A stretch of 64,000 nt of DNA from Eunapius fragilis (taxonomy: Eukaryota; Porifera; Demospongiae; Spongillida; Spongillidae), in the NCBI GenBank assembly GCA_963681505.1, contig OY811971.1, forward strand, positions 15,735,338 to 15,799,337, given 5' to 3'. Positions 24,001-35,775 of this stretch are shown one piece after another. The number at the start of each line of letters is the position of its first letter. Within the stretch, counting starts at the first letter, position 1. Made by a program: the position numbers and the translations under genes. The notes beneath the pieces were generated by a model. That model had not been told where the DNA came from, made no database searches, and saw only the letters and a list, made by a program, of their open reading frames with translations.

Positions 24001-24704
24001 TATAGTTTAGCTTAGGGCAGCGTTTAAGTGTTAAAAAACCAGTCGGCGAATAAAAAGCGCTTGCCTGGCAAGCGGTCAGCCGGCCGTGCGGCCAAATTGA
24101 GAGGCAAAAAATGGCGTCTGTTTAACGGTGTGAAACATGGGGTGTCTGTAAATTCCTTCAAACCAATACTCACTAGTGATATCGATGTGCACTCTTCCAC
24201 ATAATTTAGCAGCGATAATTCTAAATTTGCTACAGTCACATGCACACGTGCTTTTGATCAAAATATGGCGACGCGTCATAGATTGAGTCTTCAAGTGACG
24301 TTTTCCTCTCAACAAGAGAAAGATGCCTTTCAAGACAGGCTCGATGCAGCAAAGAGGCTACTTTTTCCTGACGGTCCGCTCCAACGGGAAACGTTGTGCT
24401 TCCTAAATGCCTTGCTTGACCGCGTGCTTACTGCATCGCCAACGCCAACCGTAGACGTGGGTACACCACCAGCTTCAGGAAGTTCGTTGCTAGACACATC
24501 AGGTATACATATACACTGAAAACGTATGTATTATAAAGTTCGTTTTTAGGGATATTTACTGGTGACAGTAATCCCGAAGATCAGAAGCTATTTATTGTAG
24601 AGAAGAGGTGCTTCTATAATCTATGTGAGGGTCTTGTTAAGCACTGCACCTGCAAGAGCTCTCCATGTTGGAAAGTGGCATCATTCATTCAGGTCAGGTT
24701 ATGA

Positions 24705-25089
24705 AATGTGTGTTTTTTAAATGTGTGTACACATGGACGTTATGTATGGGTGTATGTGTGCATGTGGTGTGTGCATGTGCATGAGGTGTGTGCATGTGTG
24801 TATGTGTATGTCTTTACGTACATGTATGTGTGTATGTGGTATGTGCATGTTTGTGTGCATGTGTGTGTGTTTATGTTATGTATGTGTGTGTGTGTGGTTT
24901 GTACATATGTATTTATGTATACGTATGTGTGTGTGTAAGTGTTTATGTATACGTATGTAATGTACGTGCTGTACTGTGCATGTGTACGCATTTGTATGTG
25001 CACATATGGTATGTGTGTTATGCATGCTTGTGTGTGGTGTGTGTGTGCTGTTTATACATGTGAGTATGTATGTGTTTATGTGTATGTAA
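24705..25089. repeat. TG/ATGT-rich low-complexity tract
   Basis: Imperfect tgtgtatgtgcatg repeats in an intron of copy B, directly before the Helitron. Confidence 0.9.
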
Positions 25090-25605
25090 TCTAATACTAT
25101 AATTTACAACGTACGTACGTCCGTCCGCATCATCACCTATTTATAAACCCCGTCTAGCGCCTATTGGTTACTAGGTATCCGTACCTTACCTAGCAACCAA
25201 TAGGAACAACCACCTCCCACAAAGGTGCATAGCAACGCGTACTTAGCAACCATGTATGCCTGCCACAAAACCTACAGCATGCCTGTACAGGTCATCACAA
25301 GCAGAAAGAATAAAAGCAACACTGTTATGGTTCACTCTCAATTCTCATCGTACAGGCCGAGAACATGCAGTTACTATCTGACATAATAATTCCATGGAAT
25401 ATTTGTATTGCGCGGGCATGTTATAGAGGTTGCGTAGTAACCGTATGTGGAACAGGTGGTAGATTATATATGCAACATTGGGTAAAACACTAAAAAAAAA
25501 GGAGCTAGGAGGTGACCAACTGTTCATCTGGCAAATGAATAGCAAGACGAATAACAGCAAGATGAATAATTAGCTAGCCCGTGATTTTTCACCGGGACAC
25601 GCTAG
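25090..25605 (+). mobile_element. Non-autonomous Helitron, 516 bp
   Basis: Starts TCTAATACTATAA directly after a host A and ends ...CACGCTAG directly before a host T, as expected for insertion between A and T. About 10 bp before the CTAG end lies a GC hairpin (cccgtga-tttt-tcaccggg). No target duplication and no inverted ends. Too short to encode Rep/helicase. The flanks are TATG-repeat sequence. Confidence 0.8.
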
Positions 25606-25649
25606 TATGTACATATTTGTTTATGTATGTGTGTATGTACATATCTATG

Positions 25650-25675
25650 TAATGTATGTATGTATGCATGCATGC

Positions 25676-25706
<31 letters not shown>

Positions 25707-25835
25707 TGTATGTATGTATGTATGTATGTATGTATGTATGTATGTATGTATGTATGTATGTATGTATGTATGTATGTATGTATGTATGTATGTATGTATG
25801 TATGTATGTATGTATGTATGTATGTGTGTATGTGT
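25650..25835. repeat. (TATG)n microsatellite
   Basis: About 40 nearly perfect tatg units in the intron of copy B; the MYVC/HTYI frames on both strands are artefacts. Confidence 0.98.
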
Positions 25836-27423
25836 GTGTAAGTGTGTATGTGTGTCTAAGTGTGTATGTGTGTCTGTATGTGCGGTGTCTATGTATGTGT
25901 TTGTTTTGTGCTAGCGGTATTCTGGTATGTACACAATGCATGTGTATGTGTATTATGAATGTGTGAAACTTAGTATCAGGTATGTGTGTAACTCCTGATA
26001 TATGTACATGTAATTGCATAGCTTGGTCATGCTGCTCGAGTGATGTTTGAATGCCAGCACTGCCATACGTCACGCACATGGGCTAGTTCCAGAGTACTGA
26101 ATGGCCATTATCTAGTAAACCAAAAGTGAGAGCATGCTGAGAACATTGCATTGAATTGAATGTTATAATACACTTTTTAAATAGGCTTATCCATGCATTC
26201 ACTTGTGCTGGAATGTTACCTCAGCAATTTGTGAGTTTTGTTCCTTTGCTGGCATTGGAGAAACCAAGAAAGCCTATGCACATACCAGTAAATTCTTTGT
26301 ATTTTTGTTCCTTCACAAGATACTATTATTTTCCCATAGTGTATTATACACTGAGGTACATGAGTGTACTAAATGGCATTGCTGAGGCGTCCATGCAGGA
26401 TGCTATTGAAATGGTCAAAGCTCTTCCACATTACGCTACCAAGGGCGAGGTACATGTACAAGTACTATTTCTATATTTACTACTATCATGTATACAGTGG
26501 GTTATGACAGATGCTCGCCATGACTCTACTTCTAATGCCTTCCATACCACTGTCCCTTGTATAACAGGAAGGTATAAAGTACATGTGAATGAATTTTTTA
26601 AATCTTAGATATTATAGCACTTGTAGAATAGTAGGAATATCTCGTGCTGAACATCATGTGGCACAGACTAGGGAGATAGTGTGTACTAGAAAAGTGATGG
26701 CTGATGTTGTGGCTAGAGGTATGTAGCACAAGGTTTAAATAGACATAGTTCATATTTTTCTTACTGCAGGTCTCAATGTTACTGCTCACTACTGCAGGGT
26801 AAGATGCTTTTCTTTCTCATTGCAACTGCTGTTTGATGTGACAACAAATTCTTATATTTAGTGCAGGGACACATACTGGATTGAATCTTTTAATCATCAA
26901 CTTCTCACATATTTGTCCAAGAGAGTTCATTTCGGGGATGACACTTTTGTTATGAGAATGAACCTTGCTGTGCTTGACTGGGTATGTTTATGGGTATTCA
27001 CTCCTTTGCTAACCATACATGTGCATCTTTCCAGAATGAGAATGTACAAAGAGCAGCCACAAGTCATCGAGTGTATCTAAATGCCCGGAGGCCAGACCGT
27101 CAAGCACCATCTCGTGTGCTTAGGCCAAAAACATTCAACTTTGTTAAACACATCTGGGAGGCATACGTACACCTAAACAAACAGTGTACTAAGTATGTTG
27201 TTTGTGAACATGTGTAGTTTGTACATTAATATGACATTACATCACATACAGTGTTGTTCAAGGCGATGAAGAGGAGGGTTCTAATGATGACGGATTTTTT
27301 GTGCCTGGAGTTGAGGATGGGGACTTTGTTGATGACGATGATGATGACAATGACGATGATGATGACAATGATGATGATGATGACAATGATGATGCTGAGG
27401 ACATCGTTGAAGATGAGATGTAG

Positions 27424-29037
27424 ATGTAGCATGTGTGAGTTGCTCACCCTTCTCTATGTAACCATCTACGTCAATTGCATAGATAGCTCTATTGTTGTAT
27501 ACTTTGCTCTGTGTACTGGTGCTCTATACATGCTACCAATGTAATCTGCTTTGTGATTGAAGGTTTTTTCATGTATGCTCCCAGTTGTTTATAAGTAGAG
27601 ATGTAATGTAATTAATGGCTGAAAACTTGCTTTTGAAAAATTTGAGCAGAACGTTATAGACTACATCGACTCTAATACCTTTACCTTAATTATTTGTACA
27701 ATACACGGAGGATGCATCTTATATTTAGCTTGTACACTTGTCAAATTCAACATTGGCATCTTATCACACGTATAGTTTTGCGAGCGAGCTAGCCTATACT
27801 TCTTGTATGGATTTCTTAGCTGTTTGTAACCATCAATATCACTTTGATAATTGCATCTGCGCATGTTTTTCCCCACAAACCAAGTTTACCACTAGTGCAT
27901 CAAAGTAGTATGTGTGTGTACACGTATGTGTCTGGCCTAGGAAGAGTTAAATTTATTACAACTAAGGCTTTGTACTATTTCAAACGTTGTGTGACTAAAC
28001 ACAGGTATTGGTACTTTTTTAAGAGAATGATTGCTGGACTGGGTTGATATTTATGTCTTATTCATACCTTTGCTGCCATAAGAGCTGTTCCACCTTGTGT
28101 GGCTAGCTATACTTCTAAGTTGTTGTATTGACCTCGCTTCCATACAAAAACTCCTTTACCTCCCAATGCATTTGGACCTGAACTGTCAAGCTGAAACAGG
28201 ATAATGCACTTCCCACAAGGTAGTTTAGATTCAGAAACACTTCTGTGGGACAACAACCTTATCATATGTTTAGGTTGATGTTTAGTATATATTCATAAGT
28301 CGGGGAGACCAGTGTCCCATATGAATCTAATCTACATCTTTCATGTGACTGATGTACCTGTTGATAAGATACGAACTTGGTCTTGCAAGTAGCAACAGTA
28401 CATCTGTTCAGAGTCTTTGCTTTGTACTATACCTTTTTTCTTGTCGTGGTTTGTGTACTGATGGTCCATGCATCTACCATTTTACTGGTACACATTTAGA
28501 ATGTGCTTGGTGATTGATTGTCTTTTCATGTAAGCTCTGAAATTTTGCTTTTTGCACTCGGTGAAATGTGGTATATAAGTTACTTATGAAACATAACTTG
28601 GTTAAATTAATAAACAGTTCTTTTCAGAACTACTACTACTACTAAAGACACTACATATGCCAATCTTGCTAATACATAGAAACAGTGTGGTTCAATTTTT
28701 ACATGTATTTTATGTGTACATGTATGTTGTGCGTACACATGTTTACGTATATATGCATGTGTACACATGACACGTGTACGTAGTGTTTCATGTGTGTGTG
28801 TGCCCACATGTGTAAGTATGAGTACAGTGTGTAAGATGCATGTGTGTGATTGCATACACATATATCAGTATCTGAGTACAGATGTGTATATAGTGTACCA
28901 TGTGTGCTTACACATGTGTAAGTACATTTACATGTGTGTGTAGGTAGTAATGTGTTAAAATGTGTGTGTGCGTACACATGTGTATGTATATGAGTACACA
29001 TGTGTAAGGAGAGTACCATGTGTGTTTTGATTATAAT
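27424..29037. other. Interior of element B without clear gene
   Basis: The segment at 28,607-28,650 matches the end of the convergent ORF of element A (cagttctttt, LKRTVY). The motif cacacgtatagtt(t/c)tgcgagcgagc occurs at 27,768 and again at 30,030. The region 28,690-29,030 is TG/CA-rich. Short minus-strand frames (27,661-27,876) are not recognised. Confidence 0.5.
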
Positions 29038-29742
29038 TTAGGCTTCAAAGGCAGATCTGTACCCTGTATACGGCACTCCTTCAGGGTTTGGAAATCTTCT
29101 CTGTATTTCCTGTGATATATGTACATCATTAAAGTAATTTTGTGTTCTTTTTTTCTTACATCTTGTATACATTGTGGCATGATTTGTCTCATCATGTACA
29201 ACTGTTCTGTCCTGTTTCCTCCTGAGGTATGTTGGGTGATGCCAAAAGCCTACCTGACTCAGGAGCTGCCAGAACTTTCTATACAATCGGAATCTTTTCG
29301 TTCTGTTTGTGAGGGATTGTCTTGCCATCCCTACAAGGAAAGCAGGTGGCCGTGGCACAATGCATGGCCCACATAACCAATGTGGACAGGTTGGACTTTG
29401 AGGTCCGCCATTCATTGTCGGATGGTCTACTGTGGTTGTGGTATTTCCTACAATGTATTCATTATAAACATGTAGGTGTATGAGGTGCTAACAGATACCT
29501 TGTATGTGTAATTCCTCAGATTGCCCTCCAAATGACACTTCAACTTGATTGCACACAACAGAGATGCACATTCCGTTAGAGTTATGTGACTGCACTAAGG
29601 TGTTTAGTTGTTCTAAGAAGTCATTGGGCACATACCCAATACTACTTGTAATCTCAACCTTGAAGAATACAATAGCAATATAAGTTTTCATATGTTGATC
29701 ATAGTCGTTATTTACCTGAATTGCATTTGGCCATGATTGCAT
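29038..29742 (-). CDS. Convergent gene of element B with P2X7 ballast-like domain
   Basis: Three minus-strand exons join in phase: 29,742-29,716 (MQSWPNAIQ, donor gtaaat), 29,658-29,499 (VEITSSIGYVPNDFLEQL..., donor gtatct, phase 1) and 29,447-29,038 (acceptor ttgtag, stop TAA), giving about 198 residues. The C-terminal part has CPHWLCGPC, then RLYRKFWQLLSQ, TRCKKK and IQRRFPNPEGVPYTGYRSA. This order resembles the cytosolic zinc-binding 'ballast' domain of P2X7 receptors (Cys cluster, YRQ--LW, then IR--FP-P-G-YTGF). No P2X channel part is present. The gene faces the transposase tail-to-tail within the same TTAA-bounded element, so it is probably an accessory gene of the transposon. A start further upstream (MYVYMQSWP) is possible. 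The resemblance is from memory, and several zinc ligands of the known domain are not evident. Confidence 0.5.
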
Positions 29743-29820
29743 GTACACGTACACGCTAGTTCTTCGTCAAAGGTCACGTGCCGTATATATATATATATTT
29801 ATTTTTTTCTAAAAGATATG

Positions 29821-29884
29821 CATACTCATACTTGACAAAAAGAAGCTTCTGGGGTCATACTTGACAAAAAGAAGCTTCTGGGGA
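29821..29884. repeat. 29-bp tandem duplication
   Basis: Two adjacent copies of catacttgacaaaaagaagc + ttctggggt/a near the right end of element B. Confidence 0.95.
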
Positions 29885-30429
29885 CTATTTTTTTCTCATG
29901 CTTAGATGGCGTTTCGTGCATGAAGCTCCACTAGCACTTTCCGTACGCGTGGTTGCAAAATCTTGGGTGACTCCGGGGTCCTCGTCATTTGTCTTTAGTG
30001 CATTTTTCTACTCTGATTGGATACTTCACACGCGTATAGTTCTGCGAGCGAGCTAGCCAAGATGTAAATCACGTGATACATAGGGGAATTCCCTTGCCTG
30101 GCAAGCTCCTTTTATACTCGGATCGAAAGAATTATTCGGCGCTGCGCGTGCGTGAACGTACGACGCAATGCGCGTGTATTTACATAAAACCTCGTTCTTT
30201 AAGGCAAATGGGCGCGCCCAAGGGCGCCCCGCGCTTTTCAAACCGCAATGTGATTTGTAACAAGACCACAACTATGAATATTTAAGCACATGAAATACAT
30301 TATCGAAGGATATAAAATACACACCAAGTCTAGCATGCATGACGATACAGCCGGGTCTATGGTGCAGGAAAGCTCCGATGCAGGCAAAATTGAGTCGTGG
30401 TTTACTAGAATGCTAGCAATTGAAACCAA

Positions 30430-31490
30430 GCTCAGTATTCAACCCTACTGCTTTACATACCTCTAAACCTAAACGGCTTCGTCGGCACCCCCGCCCTGTT
30501 CATGTTGAGGCGGTAATTGCAAAAAATCACTTGCATTTGATGCTGGAGAAATTGCGCTGTGACTTTAGCTCTTATCAGTGCTTGTCCAACTTATATTCAA
30601 TCCTATATTGCTCTACATACTTAAACGGTACAGCTGCATGTCGACCACCCCCGCCATGTTTATGTTAAGGGCACTACACTTGCAACAACAAAAAACAAAA
30701 GCCTAGTTTTATTTGGGGAGAAATTTTTGTTGCATATCAATTATCCATGCAACCTATGTACTGCCTAAACTAAACGGTTGTGGTTGACCTATAGCTGTTT
30801 ATTTTAAGCCAGCCCTTACTTTAATGCAGGCGATGTGGCTTTCGTTGTTAGGAGTGCTTATTCAACCTACTAGACGCTGTATCGCCTAAACCTAAGCGGT
30901 GCCCAGCCCTTTTTCCGTTAAGGCAGTATCTGGAAAAAAAAAACACTTACTTTAATGCAGGAGTAATTGCCCTGTGGCAAAATCAATAGTGCCTGTCCTT
31001 TTAACCTATTCGATCCTATACAGCTCTATACTGCTTACTGCCTAAACTTAAACGGTACAGCGGTCAACAACCCCAGCGCCCTGTTTATGCTAAGGCATTA
31101 TACTTGCAACAACAAAAAAAAAAACAAAGGAATCAAGTTGTTTTATTTGGTAGAAGTTGAGCTGTGCATGGCTTTTGTTGTTAAGCAGTGCTTATCCATG
31201 ATCCAAACTAAAACGGTTGCGGTCGATCAGTCCCACCCTAGCTGTTTAGATTAAGGCAGCACTGCGAATAATGCTTACTTCAATGCAGGCGATGTGGCTT
31301 TCGTTGTTAGGAGTGCTCATTCAACCTATTCGACCCTGGACTGCCTAAACCTAAACGGTGCCCCCGCCCTGTTTATGTTAAGGCATGCAGTACCTGAAAC
31401 AAAAACTTCCTTTACTGCAGGAGTAATTGCCCTGTGGCTATAATCTATTGTTCTTATGAGTGCTTGTCCAATTAGGCGATGTGGCTTCGT
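30430..31490 (+). repeat. Three-monomer higher-order satellite, forward half
   Basis: At least two full three-monomer units (about 440-470 bp each) of the same satellite as 10,520-11,125. Each monomer is headed by actgcctaaac(t/c)(t)aaacggt and carries (c)cctgtttatgttaaggca. Order by diagnostic words: ttgcaacaacaaaaaacaaa, then gcaggcgatgtggctttcgt, then gcaggagtaattgccctgtg, repeating. Confidence 0.88.
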
Positions 31491-32520
31491 TGCTAGGAGT
31501 ACTTATTCAACCTATAAAACCACAGCGCAATTTGTCTAAAATAAAACAAGGCCTTTGTTTTTTGTCGTTGCAAGTATAGTGCCTTAACATAAACACGGCG
31601 AGGGTGGTCGACCGCTGTACCGTTTAAGTATGTAGAGTAGTACAGGGTCGAATAGGTTGGATATTAAGCATTCCTAACAACGAAAGCCACATCGCCTGCA
31701 TTGAAGTGTTATTTACAAGTATTGCCCTAATTATAAACAGCTATAGGCTGCGGCTGGTTGACCGCAACCGTTTTAGTTTAGGCAGTAATATAGCACTGCT
31801 TAAAACAAAAGCCAAAGCGCAATTTCTCCCTAATAAAACAAGGACTTTGTTTTTGGTTGTTGCAAGTATAGTGCCTTAACATAAACAGGGCGGAGGCACC
31901 GTTTAGGTTTAGGCAGTACACGGTCTAATAGGTTGAATAAGCATTCCTAACAACGAAAACCACATCATCAGCATTAAAGATTTATTTGCTTCTTAAGACA
32001 TAAGCCACAGCGCAATTTCTCCCTAATAATACAGGCCTTTGTTTTTTGTTGTTGCAAGTATAGTGCCTTATAACATAAACCGGCAGGGCGCGGGAGTTGT
32101 CGACCGCTGTACACTGTTTAAGTTTAGGCATGTAAGTAGAGCAGTATATATAGGATCGAATAGGTTAATTGAACAAGCACTATCGATATAGCCACAGGGT
32201 AATTACTCCTGCATTAAAGTATTCCACCATAGCCTGCATTAAAGTAAGCATTATTAGCAGTGCATAAACAGCTAAAGGGTGGGGCTGGTCGACCGCAACC
32301 GTATAAGTTATATGTAGGCAGTAATATAGGTTGGATCATGGATAAGCACTGCTTACAACAAAAGCCACAGCGCAAATTTTCCACAATTGCTTAGTTTTTT
32401 GGTTGTTGTTGTTGTTGGCAAATATATAAACAAGGCACGGGGGTTGTCGACCGCCGCACCGTTTAAGTTTAGGCAGTAAGTAGAGCAGTTCGAATAGGTT
32501 AAATGGACGTGTACAAGCAC
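31491..32520 (-). repeat. Same satellite, inverted half
   Basis: From about 31,500 the monomers run in the opposite direction (aaagccacatcgcctgcatt, tagtgccttaacataaacag, accgtttaagtttaggcagt), mirroring 30,430-31,490. The two halves form an imperfect palindrome of roughly 2 kb. The block ends at the element starting at 32,533. Confidence 0.88.
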
Positions 32521-32532
32521 TTATCGGAAGTC

Positions 32533-32855
32533 TCGAGGCGGATCCAGGGGGGGGGGAGGGGGGGGGTTGCATTGGGGGGATTGCAACCCCCCCCCCCCCC
32601 CCTTTCAAACCCGCTATGAATAATTATCATTAGTAACAATTAAGAATTATTGCGAAGTAAAGATGGCTGAAATTCGTAATACAACTGCAGCTCTGCGAGG
32701 AAACAAACGGCATGCAAGGCAGTATTATGTAGTGTTGTGCGCATGATATAATAAAAAAGCGTTGGCGGCTGGGGCGGAGCCCCAGACCCCCTTCCCTGCT
32801 TCATGAATATTAATTAGCAACCCCCCTTTTCTGACATCCTGGATCCGCCCCTGTC
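32533..32855. mobile_element. Non-autonomous element with GGCGGATCCAG ends
   Basis: Left end aggcggatccaggggg and right end ctggatccgcccctg are inverted relatives of the MITE at 13,267. The interior has poly-G/poly-C runs and an AT-rich part, with no coding. Confidence 0.65.
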
Positions 32856-33344
32856 CATATAGGTTTTGACCCCGACTACGAATTTAATCAAAATACCACG
32901 ACCCTACCGTAGCTTCGCTCCCGACGATCGGATAGTCTAACTTGTTGCGGCAATCGATCTAGAAGTCAAAACTGAGTAGTTTCCTTTTGGTTTCACGTCG
33001 TAGAACCGCGTAGATGTCGAGAACGAAAAATACTGCTGTCCTCGTTCCCTTTCCAAAAATAATGGGCGGGTCGTCTGCTTCTTGAGAACTCATAACTCGG
33101 GAAAGGAACACTTTTAAGCAATGAAAATTGCACTAATAGCTTTAGAATATGCTGGAAGACTCGCCTTAGTCGATGTTAGGCATTGATACACAAAAGCCTA
33201 TAAACCTATATACGGTCTTATCAATTCTAATTAAGCAAAAGTACCTAGAAAATTTTCACAATACGTCTGGATTGAATTAAATCGGTCAAATGAAAGGGGG
33301 AAACCAGCCATGCAACAGTGATTTGGGTGTTAAAAAAAAAAGGA
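32856..33344. other. No gene recognised
   Basis: Short frames only; no domain, repeat or splice structure that I can support. Confidence 0.4.
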
Positions 33345-33641
33345 AACAAGTAAATAAAAACATTCTTACTGAGAAAGTTGGTGGGATATAGGTTTTGCAG
33401 GCAAATAGTATACTGGTGTAAAAAGCAAGTAAACAAGTTTTATCAGAAGGGAAAATGTAATAGTCCTATATTTAGCACAGAAACAACATATGCCTTAGTC
33501 GAAGTGTGCTAAATATAGGACTATTACATTTTCCCTTCTGATAAAACTTGTTTCTTTGCTTTTTACACCAGTATACTATTTGCCTGCAAAACCTATATAT
33601 TCCACCAACTTTCTCAGAGAGAATGTTTTTATTTACTTGTA
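33345..33641. mobile_element. Hairpin MITE, tacaagtaaataaaaac family
   Basis: Nearly perfect inverted arms of about 130 bp from acaagtaaataaaaacattc to gaatgtttttatttacttgt, with a 25-bp loop (about 33,482-33,506). Full-length member of the family also seen at 4,650, 13,979, 23,145 and 43,630. Confidence 0.88.
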
Positions 33642-34149
33642 AGAACTATAGATATAGCCACAGGGCAATTTCTCTAAGACTGCAGGGAATATAAAAATTG
33701 CATAGCAATTTTGCTATTCAAAGTCTAAGTTGATTAGCAACTCGGTTCAGTTGTATAACAATTTTTTTTTCGGGGTGGAGATGTGTGATACTAACTATTC
33801 ATGTACTGTACATGTAGGCAGTGATGTAGCATAAAGTATTAGATCATTTAGAATTCATGACATAAATGTACAGTACATGTTATTGCGATCACGTGATTTC
33901 TGATTTCATGTCGCCTTTGAATTCATTTTGTGGCTATCGTGTCGGTCACCGTATACTAAGCACTTCATATTCCGTGTATTTGTCCTACCCCACCCCTCGT
34001 TCCCGATCCAATTTAGAAAGTTTAATAATTTGCACAAGTACAACAGAACAACAAACTAAAAGTCGGAGGTGGCATTCAGCATAACTTCGTTCCAAGTCGC
34101 CTGTACAGAACAAAAACTGTGAATTCTTATCGTCAAAATTATTTAACTC

Positions 34150-35775
34150 ACCGCATATGTATCCTTGCGAACTGTCGTGTTGATACAACAGAGACATTGA
34201 AATGAAAACGAAATTGGCAACACATACCTTTCTAGTCACGTTTGATCTAGCAAACTGTGAACAGTGGGAAAGTTAAACGCTTACCGGACCTGTCAGCAAC
34301 AAATCACGATGAAACTGTCTGATAATACCCGACTTGTCAGTGTCCTGATTCGTCCAACACGTAGCCAGTTACACGAACAACTGTAGACAAATGGACGAGT
34401 ATAGCAGCACTTCGCAAAACAAGAAAATGACATACCTTTTTCTACCGTGCTCCGTTGTGCCAGTTTCGGTTGCTCAACGGAAACACTTGGGGCATGCCAA
34501 ACTGGATAGTGACAGGTGATTAGCAACACTTTCGTTAACTTAGTCTTACCATTCAAACAATGCGCTGATCTCAAGAGTCCATTTTCAGAGTCTTCACATT
34601 AAAGCACGCGGCAATGAAATAATAGCCCGCCCAAAATTTACAAGTCACGTGCGGTAAGCAAACCACATTCCTAATTGGAGCAGCCCTACACCATTGCTCA
34701 TGTCAGAAGGAGCACCAAACACAGCAATTCAGGGCTTTGATTCCGGGCCCGTGACAGCACGCAATATCACCCGGGAGAGCGTGCTTCCGAATGTTGCGCG
34801 CCATGTGCTCTCGAAATCGTGAGTGGACTGATTTCATACGAATGATTTCTCGGTCCCGGAGGATAATTTGTGTGCGCACGGGGTAATTCGAGATCTTCAT
34901 CGGACGCGAACGTGCAATTTTGTACGAGACCGAGCAACACACCCGCGTACACACAATTATTGTATGACGTAACGGGTTAAGTAAACGTTAACATATATGC
35001 TTGCGAGGTCATTGATTAATTAATAGTTAAATTATATTTTGCAGAGGTTATTCAAAATTTTAATTTGTTGATTCGACAAGTTACAAAATATGAAATACTA
35101 GTATGCTTAGAAAGTTGAAAACTGGGACTAGACCTGTTTATAAAAAGAAAAGAATACTGAGACATCACTGATCGACACATGGCTTTACCTCGGCGGTACG
35201 TGGTAACATCTGATTTCTAAATCATTCTTCACAGCTGTCATAGCGAGTACCCCACAAGCCATCATCTGTGGAAGGAAAAGGATAACTAGCGGCTTACCGT
35301 TACCTTTTAGCGCTCTTGTTCAAACGAATTAGCAAAATTAAAAGAACACACCGGGAAACCAACTTTTCAACCACAAAGCCCCATTATTCGGTTCCTGATG
35401 TTACGTCGACCAACAGTCGTAAACGTCAGTCTAGGAAGGTTATGAACAAACATGGTATCGCACACAAACACAGTTTTAAAAGCTTACCGTGTGATGAAGC
35501 GTAGCGATTCTTAGTAGCGAAAAGTCGCCACAATTGCATCGTAGAATGACTTCCCAATAATCGTTATAAAAATTTCCTGGCAAGCAAAGCTTAACTCACC
35601 TGGCGCTTGGCTTTAGGTAGCGCACCCCCGACGTTTTCCTATAAGCTGCATGGCTCCTACTTGACTAGCGATGGAAGATGTAGTGGTGTTCCACAGTACA
35701 GTGGTCATCAGATCCTGAAAATCGCACAGATCAAAATTTTGTGAGGTACTGACTCTTTTCTTACCGACTCGACTA
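34150..35775 (-). other. Region dense in minus-strand splice-donor-like sites
   Basis: Reading the minus strand, consensus-like donors (gtaag/gtgag/gtatg) occur near 34,158, 34,226, 34,281, 34,434, 34,545, 35,295, 35,486, 35,597 and 35,760. Some can be paired with acceptors into very short introns (for example 34,550-34,503). Between them there is no long coding frame. CpG content is higher than in neighbouring DNA. This could be a cluster of alternative 5' exons or a non-coding RNA gene, but chance is possible. Confidence 0.3.

Larger units (their letters stand above)
24265..27423 (+). pseudogene. Kolobok-like transposase, copy B, lacking DxxH exons
   Basis: Exon order matches element A: MATRHRLSLQVTFSSQQEKD at the start (24,265); a CQHCHTSR zinc ribbon near 26,050; first Asp in [13 protein letters not shown] (26,510); Glu in DTYWIESFNH (26,883); and an acidic tail ending with TAG at 27,421. 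After the exon ending at 26,718, the exons encoding the DTWH motif and the following 100-plus residues are missing. What remains is a stub (GLNVTAHYC) followed by the CRDTYW exon. The exon at 26,184 has lost one base relative to A (CAGCAATTTGTGAGTTTTGT). Without the second catalytic Asp this copy cannot be autonomous. About 1.3 kb of TG repeat, Helitron and TATG repeat expand the intron at 24,700-25,990. Confidence 0.75.
24035..30198 (+). mobile_element. Kolobok-like DNA transposon, element B (internally deleted transposase)
   Basis: TTAA flanks at 24,031-24,034 and 30,199-30,202. Subterminal inverted matches include gcttgcctggcaagc near 24,058 and cttgcctggcaagctcc near 30,093, both in the same relative place as in element A. 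The immediate 8-12 bp ends are less well matched than in A. It contains a decayed transposase (24,265-27,423), a Helitron, a (TATG)n tract and a convergent minus-strand gene (29,038-29,742). Confidence 0.68.

Noticed and set aside
25607-26079. MYVC and HTYI repeat frames
   Set aside because: Translation of a (TATG)n microsatellite.
26156-26608. 150-codon frame in copy B as a separate gene
   Set aside because: It reads through transposase exons and introns; comparison with copy A shows it is not one exon.
29119-29376. Plus-strand 85-codon frame opposite the ballast-like exon
   Set aside because: The minus strand has matching splice phases and recognisable motifs; the plus strand does not.
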